Shown: positions 44,095 through 55,370, numbered from the stretch's first letter. The stretch is DNA of 64,000 bases from Phymatolithon calcareum (GCA_977006965.1 OZ345366.1:2728001-2792000), one strand, 5' to 3'. Notes: generated from the sequence alone by a model not told the origin. Made by a program: numbers and translations.

Positions 44095-44310
44095 TTAATA
44101 CTCCTTGCCGACTCCGCGTTTCGCAAGCTCCGACAAAACAAACCATCGAATGTTTCTTTTTCCTGGAGTGCGCTCACAGCGCTGATCTTTGTACCCGCCA
44201 TCTCTAGGAACATTCTCGCGAAGCAGAAGTTCCTTTATTATTCTCAGTCCAAGGATTGTTAAATCTGGGTGAGTTTCGCTATAGCAACCACTCTTGCGCG
44301 CATTACCCAG
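44095..44310 (-). pseudogene. Orphan 71-codon frame beside the repeat array
   Basis: No Met. It reads like real protein: HPDLTILGLRIIKELLLREN, RDGGYKDQR, RNIRWFVLSELAKRG. It ends 86 bp before the array and points towards it. It could be the last exon of a gene belonging to the element whose end carries the array. I do not recognise the family. Confidence 0.3.
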
Positions 44311-44479
44311 CTATAATAGTTCTCTCCTGCCTCCATCTTTGTGAAATATTTTGGTGGAAATAAACACATTTTGCAGTTCCAACTCCTTGAGGGAGCTGAC
44401 ATGTTTTTTATAGACCTGCCCTATACAGTGAGAGAAAGACTCAGGAGAAAAACACTATGAAATCGCCTACCATCAACGG

Positions 44480-47400
44480 TGACAAGAAGCGCAAAGCGAC
44501 ATTGCCACCCGTCTAAACCCCGAATGTGACGGAAAACATTTTGTTAAGGATTGTCCCATAACTTCCGATGATCTTAAAAAACGCTACTTGACGCTCGTCG
44601 CGCCTCTATTGCAAATAAGATGAAGCCGGAGCGAAAAGGCGGGTTCAAAATTGGTGCTCTGGTCACCTCATCTTCGAAAGAACCCGATTCAGTCAAAACT
44701 TCTTCTCCTTCCGCAAAATGCTGCAGTCATGATCGCTGAAATTTGTGGGTACAAATTTGCCTGCCGTATTGATTCCGGAGCAGATGAAGTTGCCCTCTCT
44801 AGTACAATAGTGGACTTTCTTGGAACCAAGGAATTTTTCCTTCCTAAGCTGCAGTCTGCAAACGAGTTTCAATTCAAAGCTGCTGATGAACGCTCTCCTC
44901 ATGTCGACAGCCAATTGCAAGTGTCACCCTCTCTCCGCACTGTCGCCGGACCATACCGGTTGCGAAATATCAAGGCTTACGTCATGCCTTGTGAAGATAC
45001 CACCAAGCTTCAGGCCACCGAATGCCCTGAAGAGCTCGACCTTGGAAACTCATTCCTAGTCTACTTCGGTCCAGACGTTAAGGATTTCATTTCTAGCCAT
45101 ATTGAGCATCTCGCTGCCCTCGACTCTCGTAATCTGCATTCTGATAATGCACCTACAACCGATGGGAAACTTGGCCGCCGCCTACTTTCTCCAGAGCTCT
45201 CGAGTGGCTTAGAAGCTGTCACTGATGAACATGTAAGTGATTTGGGAAATCCTGCTCCGTACACGTACGCGAAAAGTACCCCGATGTTTTGCATTATTGT
45301 TTCCAACGGCGATTTTCATCGCAACGATAGCGATGACATCGACTACAAAGATGTAGACACTGGAAAATAAGATGAAAAAGAGCTCATCGATGCTGTCAAT
45401 GTCATGATCCAGGGAGCCTACGAACATATTCCTGACGCCCAGCGAGATGAATTTCGAAATATGGTGCTATCGTTCCGTGACATCTTCCGTACTCACCTGG
45501 GCAGCGATCCAGCTGCCGATATCCCTCCACTGACTATTGAGTTTGAATATAAGGAGCGCCCAGTGAAAGTTCGCCAGCGCACTTATTCTCGGGAGCAACT
45601 TGCATTTCAAAAAGATAAATGTTCTGAAATGGAAGAACTCGATCTTGCTTATCGAAATCCCACGTCAATATGGGCATGTGCGCCACTGGTTGTACCGAAG
45701 CCGGGCCCAGAAAAGTTCCGTTTCACGGTAGACCTCCGCCCGGTCACTTCCCAGACCAAGAAGAATGTATAGCGTATGCCGCTCGCTGAACCCATGTTTG
45801 CTAAAATCAGCGCCGCAAAATACTTCTCTTCGTTCGACTTTTTCTCTGCATACTCGCAAATGCCTCTGGCTACTTCTTCCCAAGAGTGCACGAGTTTTTA
45901 CACCCCGTTTGGGGTATTCACTCCCACCAGCGTACTTCATGGTGCTACCAATGCTGCTACGTTTTTCAGTCGACCATGGAATGGCTATTTTCAGATCTCG
46001 AACTCCTCATCTGGCTCGATGATCTTTTGGGACACGTCAAAGATGTTACCTCTCTGATTTCAAACTTGAAGTCGTTTTTCACCATGTGACACTTGCACTT
46101 GGCTGTCGACATTAAGTGAGCGTTCATCAACAGCTTTGAATGGAAACTCATTTGCAGACTGCAGCGTAGGAAGGAAAATGTCCTTGGTTCCAAGAAAGTC
46201 CGCTATTGTGCTAGAGATGGCAACTTCATCTGCTCCGGAATCAATAAGGCCTTCGGTGCATTTTCCACAAAGTTCCAATTGAGAGCTTCGCAGAGCTTCA
46301 TGTATGAAGCTGTGAGCGTCAGAATCCGGAGAAGGGGATCAGGTTCAGCGGCATAGAGTCGGCCACGACGTTTTTCACCATCTGCCGTGATCGGGGCCTA
46401 AAGTTACACCCTCTGAAGTGCGCCGTCGTCAGTATCAGAGCTAACTTCTGTGGAAAAACCATTGATCGAAATGGGATCCGCTTCAATCCACGAAACTATT
46501 CCGCGTTGACATCGATGGCGGCGCATACAACCGTGGGATCCCTCATCGAGCTTTTCCATGGCGCTAACTGGATGTTTACCGCAATACCCCATTTTGCCGC
46601 TCTCACAAAACCGCTCCACGATCTCTTGGAATCCGAATACACCCTGCACAAGTCCCGGAAGAAATCTCGCCTCGCCAATAGGCCTCTTTCTGCATGGGGC
46701 GACTCACACCAGAAATCATACACCTGCCTTATCGACGCTACTGTCAACCAGCTTAATTTGGCTACTCCAAATCCCGATATGCGCCTGTGTCTTTTTATTG
46801 ACGCCTAGTCTACACTCTGAACCGGCGTACTTACACAGGTTCTGATTCACAAAGTCAATTCAGAAAGCCTGCTCTGCGCCGATTGGAATCATTCTCCAAT
46901 TTCATTCGCGCCTGGCTAATTCCATGGCGCATCCTCGCGCTGATCCACTCCAGAGCAGTAAATCTATGCTGTCTTAGCCTCTGTTATGCGAATGGGACAC
47001 ATACTAGTTACCTGCAGCGAGTTCTCGCTCTTCACAGATCACAAAAACATACTGTTCATGTTCCCACCAACGAGGTACAACGCTAATGTTGCCGCGCACG
47101 TGGTACACAAATCTCAGTGCTCGGCCATCCGCCTTTCTGAGTTCGATTTCATCATCGAGAACATACCAGGTGTGCAAAATACATGGGCAGATATGTTAAC
47201 TCGCTGGGCTGCTCCAGGCAATGCTGTATTTTCCGCCCGCCGCGTAGGAGCACTTCGAGTCGCTCTTCTGCCACAAGAATTGCCGGAGGTACCGTCGCTT
47301 GCAGTGATCTCCACTGCGCAAACGCTCGCACCCCCTCCAGCTGATGGTGGATTCAAACTCGGAGATATCTATAAGAAAAAACAGGGAAGGATTAATGTGC

Positions 47401-48655
47401 CAGCTGATGATGAACAACTGCAGCTCCGAATTTGCGTTGCCGCGCATTGCGGTCTAGGCGGACATCGTGGTACAGCTGCTACCACTTCAATCATCAAAGA
47501 AAGTCTCATAGGGTTAACAATGGAAGCTGACATATCTGCGTTTGTTCAGAGCTGTCTCGTGTGCCTACTCTCGGCAAGCAGCGGAAAAGTTCCACGCCCA
47601 CTTGGACATCAATTTCATGCCGAATACGTCAATGAGCTTCTGCATTTCGATTTTTTGTGTATTGGAGATTCTCGAATGAAGCACGAATACATTCTCATCC
47701 CCAAAGATGACTTTTCCGAATATTGCTACCTTCGCGCCGTTAAGAATGCGGACGCTGATACTACCGCCGAAGTTCTACTGGCATATTTCACGACGTTTAT
47801 TCCAGTCTTGCAGTAGTTCTCCAACCAAACCTCCCATTTCTGTAATACGGTAATGGAATCTCTAGGTTCATCTCTAGGTGCCAAGCACATATTTTCCACT
47901 ACATATATACCATGGTCAATCGTTTCAATCAAGTCTGTGTGTAAGCAAGCCTCTGCGTACTACGCGCCCTCATCGCTGAAATGCGCGTTCCCGAAGAGGA
48001 CTGGCCAACCGTCGTTCCGGCTATGTAGAGCGTTATTAACAATTCCCCGGCACGCAGCCTTGGCGGCCGAGCGCCAATTACTCTACACACTGGACAGTTT
48101 CCTGGAAACCCGTTAACAATCACACTCAACTCTCCCCGCATCCGTGACATTGCTTCAGTTGATCTGGCCACAAAGAGACTGGCGAAATTCTCTCTAATGT
48201 GCGAACTAGGGCCATCGCCCGTCACAACGAAAAAACTCATGTTCTCGCATATAATCCTACTCTTGGGGACTACGTTGTTGTCGCTCGCCAGGCAGGTCCA
48301 CGCACCAAGGTTTCTTCTAACTGGTTCGGCCCCATCGCGTCTCCAATATTAAGACCAAGTTCATAATCGAAATCGAGCATCTCCTATCTCTTGCCAAAGC
48401 GGACGTGCATGTGTGCCGCATCAAGCCGTACGTCGACTCTCTCGTGGGGACTCCAGTTGAAATGAGCACCATCGCTAGTTTCACCGACCGCATATGGCAC
48501 TCTGTGGACACAATCCGGGATTTCTGCCAACAGCCAGTAGCAACTTCGAAGTCCATGTATCCTGGAAAGGCCTATCGCCCTCTGGTGACTCGTGGGAACC
48601 CCTTCAAGTCATCTACGAGGATCTTCCGACGAAAGTCATGGAATAATTCTCCAAG
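44480..48655 (+). pseudogene. Wrecked Ty3/gypsy chromovirus (gypsy-3)
   Basis: From left to right: a Gag knuckle remnant (CDGKHFVKDC, about 44520); protease CRIDSGADEVALSS (about 44760); RT with PVKVRQRTYS, ACAPLVVPKPGPEKFRFTVD and SFDFFSAYSQMPLA; an interruption by an inverted protease segment; an RT end with LKLHPLKCAVV; RNase H with TDHKNILFMF; integrase with HCGLGGHRG and CLVC, LLHFDFLCIG; and a chromodomain in a shifted frame, NFEVHVSWKGLSPSGDSWEP, at about 48545. Stops and shifts occur throughout. LTRs were not found. It differs clearly from gypsy-1 and gypsy-2 and represents a third Ty3 lineage. Confidence 0.88.
46090..46255 (-). repeat. Inverted copy of the gypsy-3 protease segment
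   Basis: The minus strand encodes IDSGADEVAISSTIADFLG and LQSANEF, closely matching the plus-strand protease at 44762-44925. It sits inside the RT sequence right after LDDLLGHVKDV. It is a fragment of a related element joined in inverse orientation. Confidence 0.88.
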
Positions 48656-50064
48656 CGTCGGAATACCGCACTCGTTCGCCTCTCTCGATCATCCATCGGC
48701 ATCTAATCGAGCCGTAAGGAGACAGTTGTGCCGTAAACAATTACGGCTATCTCTAACCGGCTCTATTTTCCTCCTCCACGTAACCTGTGAAAAACGTTTA
48801 TCCTGCATCCATGTCCCGCACATGACGTGCCACATACAGTGCTCTGTTAGTTGGACGTTTCCCAAATTCGAATCACTGCTACCCAGGATTTCGAATTTCT
48901 TGTTGACACCTAATCTGGGTGCGCTCCCATTACACTTTACCGTTCGGCTTTGCATGAGCCGAACTGTAGTTTCTTTTCCCTTCAAATAGTCCTCTAGCTC
49001 ACGTCCTGAATAAAGGGGCAAGGGAGTTACCTTTCATTCTTGTTTTCCATCCTCGACGGCCCGTACTGCCTCACAAGTACCAGCAGTTAACGTACCCCTC
49101 GACCAGCTTCATATCGATAGCAGTCGCGATAATTTCCTTGCTTGGCAATAGTTTTCCGGTTTCTCGGTTGTCCCGTTCTTTTGTATTCGAGCGAGGAATG
49201 CTTTTTGCAAGTGGAGAGGCATGTACTATAATTTCACCAACAGCAGGCTTTGTATACGGCCGTAATCACGACTTCATTCAGAGATGTATTCACTTTCACC
49301 ATTCGATATGTATAGTCGAGAAAATCTATTCACTGGATCGGCATTGAAATTTCGAAAAGTTTTCCGAAACTCTTGCTGAAGAGCATAAGTGTGTCTTATT
49401 GAGTTGCTTTTAGCAGGGGAATTTTAGGAGGGGGACAAAAGCAGGAGATGTGTCATACCGAATTTTAAGGAAGTTGGGCGAAAATATATCATAAACGTAG
49501 CCAGTTGATAGAAAAAATCCAGCTAACAGCTCGCATACATTATGGACCGTAATACAGCGAAGCCTCTTGTTGCAGGATCCCATTCTTGAGAGAAATAATA
49601 GAGAAGTAGGTTTTCAAGCTCTGCCTGTGCACTGTGCACAAAACGTGCACGGCTCGCGCCCGTGGCTTTCGTGGTTTTCAAAAGTTGCTCGCGAAAATTC
49701 AAGATGTAGTCGTGCGCTGGGCGGATTTAACCATATTTTAATTAATGAAACGGAAGACTTGGAGGTGTGGCTCGCGTCTTTTGTCGTGTGTAACAGCGAG
49801 GGACGCGAGCGGAACGTTCCCGGAGGCGCGTAGTTCGTCTGACGAGCCCGGGCTTCAATCAGCCATGAGTTCCGGGGGCTCGGTCGCGCGCTGATCCGTC
49901 GGAGTCCTCTCTTGAGAGAAGTGCTCGCATGATCCATTTCTGCGAAATATAACCTATCACTTGCGGCCACGTTGCCACAATTTCATCAGCTAATCACGAA
50001 ACCGCCCGTACGAGCGCCTCGGAATCCGACATGGCACCGCAGCGTTTTACTATTTTATTTTCCG
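48656..50064. other. No recognisable gene
   Basis: Right flank of gypsy-3. The frames at 48689-49021 and 49567-49833 have no motif. Confidence 0.4.
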
Positions 50065-50772
50065 TTACATTAGAACACACAAGCCTGTGCCCGCTACTTG
50101 CGATAAGATTGTCGGATCCAGGATAGATGTGGTTTCTGTGGTCTTAGATGCAGCAATAAACCAGTTGATGTCCTTCCAGACAGAGTTGGTAATTCTAACC
50201 CCTTTGCCTTCAGTTCCCCCTACGGAATGCGTATGAATTCCAAACGCATACCCGCCCCCAGGTTCCATCGTATAAACTGCAGATCCGCTCAGTCCACCAG
50301 AAGAGCGAATGTTATAGTAAAGCGACTCAGGTGTAACTCTTGTTACTAATGCATCATATTTCATTTGACTTCCGTACGGATAATCACCTGGGTAGCCGGT
50401 GAGACTCATTCGTTTCCACATCAGGTCGCAATCTCCGTATAACCTGATTCCGAGCCATCCCGTTTTCCGCCCGAGGTCGCTGCCAATCTTGATCCCACCG
50501 TAGTCACAATCCTCTCTTGCGCCGTAACACCAGTTATGCGAAGCGAAAAGGCGTGTGGAATACTCGTACCCATACGGCAGCTGCTTCCTATTTCGCCGCG
50601 GCATAACCTTTATAGATTTGGCCCAGCCACGTGGGCTATTTCCTTCTCCGTGCATGTAGACATTGTGTCCCGCTGTGATGACTGTGTCAGGACTCGCGAA
50701 CCACCCCGTTCCTCGCCACGACGAATTATCTGCTGCAGTTATTTCCAAGAAAGCATGTGGTGCCCATTCCAT
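50065..50772 (-). CDS. Trypsin-fold serine protease, V8/glutamyl-endopeptidase-like
   Basis: A 235-residue single-exon frame. The catalytic triad is visible: His in VITAGHNVY, Asp in DCDYGGIKIG, Ser in SSGGLSGSAVY. A conserved-looking SLTGYPGD precedes the last block. The length and the G-x-SGS-x-V form fit the bacterial V8-like (S1B) group better than animal trypsins. There is no signal peptide: an in-frame TGA lies just before the Met, so it would be cytosolic unless an upstream exon exists. The start codon was chosen on that basis. It stands alone between transposon debris and the host gene island, and bacterial-type families in such places suggest horizontal transfer. Substrate specificity cannot be read from the sequence. 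Confidence 0.85.
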   Translation of the reverse strand: MEWAPHAFLEITAADNSSWRGTGWFASPDTVITAGHNVYMHGEGNSPRGWAKSIKVMPRRNRKQLPYGYEYSTRLFASHNWCYGAREDCDYGGIKIGSDLGRKTGWLGIRLYGDCDLMWKRMSLTGYPGDYPYGSQMKYDALVTRVTPESLYYNIRSSGGLSGSAVYTMEPGGGYAFGIHTHSVGGTEGKGVRITNSVWKDINWFIAASKTTETTSILDPTILSQVAGTGLCVLM

Positions 50773-51348
50773 CGTTCTTCTTCACAATTTGTCAGAAAAA
50801 ACAGTCCGCCCGATATTCCGGATGAGACGAGTATTGTGCTGGATCTAGCGCGAACTCTTCTTTTTTGCAGCTTTCTTTCTCTCCGAAATTTCCGACTCAC
50901 CCGCAACTTCGAATGCACAGGAGGTCACTTGCTTGACATTTCGCGAAACGCGCTTTAGGAAGAATGGAACTATGTTATATTGTTTCCGGGCGCCCTTCAA
51001 AGCGACTGTTTCCGCCAGTTCTCTCGAAGATCTGCAATTGAGACACGAAGCAGGTGGCCAGAGAATGCGGCATCGACCAAGGCAACAGATCACAACTGTG
51101 CAGAAGATGGTTTCTCAGGTCGGACGTACTGTACACGATGATGCTCGGAACTTCAACGTGTACGAGTGCAAGCTCTCTGATTGGATGCTTCCGGCTCGTT
51201 GCAATTGACAACAAGGTGCTCCAGGTGAATAACTTACAGTATTGCAGTGCAACATGTTCTCGTCCGCCCTGTACAGTACAGCAGGGCAAGCTACAGCAGC
51301 GCAATAGTGATATTGAGCTCAAGAAATCTATTTCAAGCGCTTGTGGTA

Positions 51349-51430
51349 TCACCGACGAAAACGCAGTGAAGCCCTACACATTTATCTTATATGTGGGGCC
51401 TTTTAAATTATAACGCGTTTTCGTCGGTGA
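51349..51430. mobile_element. 82-bp miniature inverted-repeat unit
   Basis: Perfect 16-bp ends TCACCGACGAAAACGC and GCGTTTTCGTCGGTGA, flanked by GGTA on both sides (51345-51348 and 51431-51434). The interior can pair further (GCCC-ACACAT against ATATGTG-GGGC). It is either a very small MITE with a 4-bp duplication or a hairpin RNA gene. Confidence 0.6.
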
Positions 51431-51630
51431 GGTAAGCAGAACCTGAGAAAGACTCTAAATTCTTATTCATATATATGCCTAACGCCAGCGATGTCTAAAG
51501 TTGGTCCGCTTGCAGGGTGTAGACAATTACACGTCTACACTAGAAACAAGGACATACGCTTGCCCTCCTTCTGCCACGCTATTGTGTCGCGTGCAAGATT
51601 TACCACGCATGGGATAGCGGATACTGTACT

Positions 51631-51669
51631 GTACAGATTCTAACAGTATCATACTGTTAGAATCTGTAC
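51631..51669. repeat. Perfect 39-bp palindrome with one-base centre
   Basis: Two 19-base arms, GTACAGATTCTAACAGTAT and its exact complement, around a single C (51650). Confidence 0.92.
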
Positions 51670-52472
51670 TATGATGATAATGGCCGCAAGAGAAGTGCGT
51701 TGCTCCTCTAAAAGACGGTTATCATACTTTCCACCTAAATCGCCCTTTTTGTTGAGTACTCTGGCTGCATCGAAAAAGCGACCACCTGTAACATGAAGGT
51801 AACAATAGATGGCAATCGATAAATTGGAAGGTTCCAAAGCCATTGGCATCAAATTCGTTTGCTTGAAGTAAATAGCGGATTTGATATTTTTTCGAAACCC
51901 TTATTTTAAATGCCATTTTGTTCCGGCTGTTACATGAATTCTTAGTTAAAGAGACCATTCTCCGAATCGGTTGCCATTCCACTGCATAGCGACGTGTGCC
52001 GGTCTAATGCCTTTTCCTATCCCATTTTTCCTTTTTCTCTTAGGTTCCTTTTCTATCCCATGCCCATTCACTTTTGCTTTACAAATTACTCTTCCGTCTC
52101 AAGAGAAGCCTGTGGTGCACCCCGCAGTTACATATTCAATGGTTGCTTATGCAATCAACCAGGCGATGATCCCGAGCGTCCCGAAAAACACACGTCCGTT
52201 GCTGAATATACTCTGGTGGGGAATATAATGCCTGCCTTACCTTCTCATCCAGAAATGGGAGAGCAGGTGAAAGGAGTGTGCGGAGCATATGCATGACTTG
52301 TGGACAACCATCTCCATTCGCCTTGCGAATGGATGATGGCAGAACAAAGTAGCCGAGTTATAATAATTGAGGGACTAGGATGAGCAGAAACATCGCTCTG
52401 CCGTTGATAAAAATCACCGGTCACGTTAAAAAAGTATTGCAGACAAAGGCGATAACAATAAATCTAATGCTT

Positions 52473-53609
52473 CTATACAGAAAAAATTGCCATTGCTTGC
52501 GCAACCTTAGCCCCTATTTTCCTGGGCTCTGGATCACTGTCTCCTTCACATTTCTCTACCACCTCCTTACTTTCTACCACAACCCCCTCCTTCTCCCCCT
52601 CTTCGCTTCCTTCACCGCTTGCACCTTCCTTCTCCCTCTCCTTCGCCTTCCGCTCCTCCTTCCTCAGCATGGCAATCTCCTTCGAGTGCGGTTCCAGAAA
52701 GCCCCTAAATACGCCATCCATCGCATGCCACCTCACCCCATGCCCAGACTCCACTCGCAATTCCAGCACCCTTGTGCCGCCCGGTGCATGATGCAAGTTC
52801 ATCCAAACGCATTGATCAAGCACTCTTTCCACAACAGCTGCCGCTCGCTCATTTTTCTCTTCGTCACCGCCATACATGACAACCTCTTCCCTCCCCCAAT
52901 AACATGTTCCCCATCCCTCGCCACGCCGTCCGCAATGCTTCATCAGCGCTTTCGCTGCAACGCTAATTTTTGCACCGCGCTTCCTGCCCACACGCGTCGC
53001 CGCGGCCTCGACAAGACGCTCGCGCAGCGGCGGCAGCGCGTCGGATACCGAACCGGCTGTTACGCGGCAACCGAGCAACCGCGCGACGCCCGAGATGCCA
53101 ATGCGCATTAGAGCGGCCTCGAAGGCCTCTGCGCTGCGCTCACGCGCCGCACGGGCTACTGCCAAGGTGCGAAACATTGGGTTGCCAGAGTCTTTTTCCG
53201 CTATTTCGTTCATCAATTCTCCCTCTGCGTTCGTGGTACAACACGGTAGCAATGGGCCGGTTGCAAATGTGAGAGGGAAGATGCCACTTCCGCCCCACAG
53301 CAACAGTTCCTGAAGGAGCGTTTTGTATAAGGCGCCCTTTGCCACGCCGAGCCAGGGACGGGGCACCTCGTCCGGTGTCACTGGAACCTCCTCGGAGATT
53401 GGGTGCTTCGGCTCCAGCAGGAGTGCGTCGACAAATTCCGATCCCAGTAAGTTACGCTGCGCATGAATTGCAGTCCAAAGCGCTAGAGCAGCTGGCTCAA
53501 GCCCTGTCGGCGGAGCTAGAACTTTTGAAATAGAAGGTGCAGGTGCGGCGTCCTCGTCGCCGTCACCAGACGACGGGATGTCACCGGCAGGCAGCATCGA
53601 CGGATTCAT
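52473..53609 (-). CDS. Conserved-looking hypothetical protein (378 aa)
   Basis: A single-exon gene with high third-position GC like its neighbours. Family not identified with certainty. An N-terminal acidic/Pro stretch is followed by a helical region (TGLEPAALALWTAIHAQRNL, PRPWLGVAKGALYKTLLQEL), then a segment with ECC-like CCTT, and a C-terminal block RVLELRVESGHGVRWHAMDG, then FRGFLEPHSKE, followed by a charged coiled-coil-like tail. The RVLELRV..G.G.RW...G..F.GFLEP block resembles a C-terminal module I recall in uncharacterised plant and algal proteins. That is memory, not a search. No signal peptide or membrane segment. It is divergent from the Spp2-like gene, with about 235-350 bp between starts, so they may share a promoter region. 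Confidence 0.8.
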   Translation of the reverse strand: MNPSMLPAGDIPSSGDGDEDAAPAPSISKVLAPPTGLEPAALALWTAIHAQRNLLGSEFVDALLLEPKHPISEEVPVTPDEVPRPWLGVAKGALYKTLLQELLLWGGSGIFPLTFATGPLLPCCTTNAEGELMNEIAEKDSGNPMFRTLAVARAARERSAEAFEAALMRIGISGVARLLGCRVTAGSVSDALPPLRERLVEAAATRVGRKRGAKISVAAKALMKHCGRRGEGWGTCYWGREEVVMYGGDEEKNERAAAVVERVLDQCVWMNLHHAPGGTRVLELRVESGHGVRWHAMDGVFRGFLEPHSKEIAMLRKEERKAKEREKEGASGEGSEEGEKEGVVVESKEVVEKCEGDSDPEPRKIGAKVAQAMAIFSV

Positions 53610-53843
53610 TCCGACCGCAAAATGAGGGTCTAAAGCTACAGCGGAAGCCGAGGCAGTGCCGCCGGCGCATTATAAGCGAGCGAGCGCCGTCGGGCAGCAA
53701 GATTGCGAGCTCGCTCGATGTGACGCAACTGGTGGCCGCAATGTAGGTCCTCTTCCCGCGGACACCGCAATTTCTACTACTGTACAGTGTACTCTACAGT
53801 ACATGCTTTAGTTCGACACAAGTTGCAATCATAACGCCAACTC

Positions 53844-55265
53844 ATGTTACGAAGGCAATTATCATATTGCCCAAAGACGGAGTCGACAGTGCAGTTGTTG
53901 ACGACACGCTCGTACAGTGGGCCTCGAGGTTGTCAACTGGGGGCAAGACGGCAGGCAATGCAGCCCGTCCCACTGCTCGTCGCGAGCGCGCGCGTGAAGC
54001 GACGGCGACTGGTTGGACCGCATGATGCGAAGGAAGATGGTGATGGCTGTTTTGGGGACGGTGGTGACTCCGCAGCGGAGGAGTCAGACGATGCAAACGC
54101 GCCGATACGCGTGCACATAGTTGGTGAAGGTAGCCCAGTGGCGGCCGCAAAGACAGAGTCTTCGTTTGGGGGATATTTGCGGCGCGAAGAAGAAAAGTTG
54201 CAGCATATCAAGGAGAGTGCAGAGGCAGGCGGCAGCGGCGACGGGAATAGTGGTGCAAGCGGCGGCGGCGGCGGCGGCAGAGGATCACAGATTGCACGGC
54301 TGGTCGCACGTCGAAAGAGAGCGAGCGCACGCGCAGCAACAGGTGGTGATAGTGACGATGTGGAAGCGTTTCGGGCAGATCTAGAAGCGTGTGCGGATGG
54401 CGGGGACGTGACAGAGTACGCCGATGTGCCGGTGTCGCAGTTTGCGAAACGCATGCTTAAGGGCATGGGGTGGAAAGGTGAAATTGACGGCGGCGGGAAA
54501 CATGCAAAGCCGCAGGCACCCAAGGCGCGACCGCCCCGACTTGGGCTCGGCGCGAAGCCGAAGATAGAGACGGAAGCGGGGGCAAACGTTCAGGGGAAGC
54601 TTCCCCAGGACGGTTGCGACGCGATGGATGGTGAAGTGCGCGAAAACAGAAGCGATAGAGCAGAAGGTGATAGGAATGACAGACGAGACGAGCGTGGGAA
54701 TGGGGAAGTCAAACGTCGAGAAGATGCGGATGACAGAGGCGATGGACGAGGCATGGAAAGGCCGTGGCGACGAACGGAGGACGACGGTCGTGGACGGGGG
54801 GATGATGGGAGTTGGGAGCGCATTGAACGAGGTGGCAGGCACAATGAAAGAAGGATTGAGAGAAGAGAAATGGACGAAGACGATAGAATGGAGCGAAAGC
54901 GAAGTTGGGCCGAAGTCGACGGGGGTGATCGCGAAAAGCGGCGGCGGAGATATAACGAAGAGTATGCAGAACGGGACAGGGACAGAAGTTTAAGGCGCGA
55001 CAGGCGGTACCGTAGCGAACGCGGAGAGCGTGAGCGGGAGGACGACAGAGTTTATCGGAGGAGTCGGAGCGAGTGGCGAGAGAGAGATTCAAGGGACGGA
55101 AGGGATAGGAACGAGGGGCGGGAGCGGAGTAGGGAGCGAGAGAAGCGCAGAGACGGTGGGAGGGACAGGGATGACTTCAACTTGAACGATCACAGCAGGA
55201 GGTATCGGTATTCGCCCGACCGATACCGACGGCGGTCTCGTTCTCACTCACCACGACGGCGGTAG
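53844..55265 (+). CDS. Spp2/GPKOW-type G-patch splicing factor
   Basis: Probable nuclear spliceosome protein acting with a DEAH helicase (Prp2/DHX16 in yeast and animals). The diagnostic motif is at residues about 193-235: VPVSQFAKRMLKGMGWKGE, then KARPPRLGLGAKPK, the Spp2-type G-patch (V-P-V-x-x-F-G/A ... L-x-GMGW ... RPPRLGLGA). The C-terminal half is a long Arg/Glu/Asp-rich stretch ending in RS dipeptides (SRSHSPRRR), as in SR-like proteins. No KOW domain, so it is closer to Spp2 than to full GPKOW/MOS2. The frame allows Met1 (53844), but Met39 (53958, MQPVPLLVAS) fits a normal start better, because the first 38 residues look like upstream sequence. A possible poly-A signal AATAAA is at 55320. 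It converges on the PPR-like gene. Confidence 0.85.
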   Translation: MLRRQLSYCPKTESTVQLLTTRSYSGPRGCQLGARRQAMQPVPLLVASARVKRRRLVGPHDAKEDGDGCFGDGGDSAAEESDDANAPIRVHIVGEGSPVAAAKTESSFGGYLRREEEKLQHIKESAEAGGSGDGNSGASGGGGGGRGSQIARLVARRKRASARAATGGDSDDVEAFRADLEACADGGDVTEYADVPVSQFAKRMLKGMGWKGEIDGGGKHAKPQAPKARPPRLGLGAKPKIETEAGANVQGKLPQDGCDAMDGEVRENRSDRAEGDRNDRRDERGNGEVKRREDADDRGDGRGMERPWRRTEDDGRGRGDDGSWERIERGGRHNERRIERREMDEDDRMERKRSWAEVDGGDREKRRRRYNEEYAERDRDRSLRRDRRYRSERGEREREDDRVYRRSRSEWRERDSRDGRDRNEGRERSREREKRRDGGRDRDDFNLNDHSRRYRYSPDRYRRRSRSHSPRRR

Positions 55266-55319
55266 GTAAGTTGTCTGAAAAGTGCCTACCTGTCAGCAAT
55301 GCGTGGACTGCATAGCACT

Positions 55320-55325
55320 AATAAA
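55320..55325 (+). terminator. Possible poly-A signal of the Spp2-like gene
   Basis: AATAAA, 55 bp after the stop codon and before the end of the converging gene. Confidence 0.4.
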
Positions 55326-55370
55326 AAACTCTTTACTTTACTCTTTCGCTCCTCCAACGCACAGCACTAA

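Larger units (their letters stand above)
50773..52472. other. No gene; three structured repeats
   Basis: 1.7 kb without a supportable gene. It contains an 82-bp miniature inverted-repeat unit (51349-51430), a perfect palindrome (51631-51669) and a bulged hairpin (52308-52339, CCATTCGC/GCGAATGG with CCATC/GATGG outside). Confidence 0.6.
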
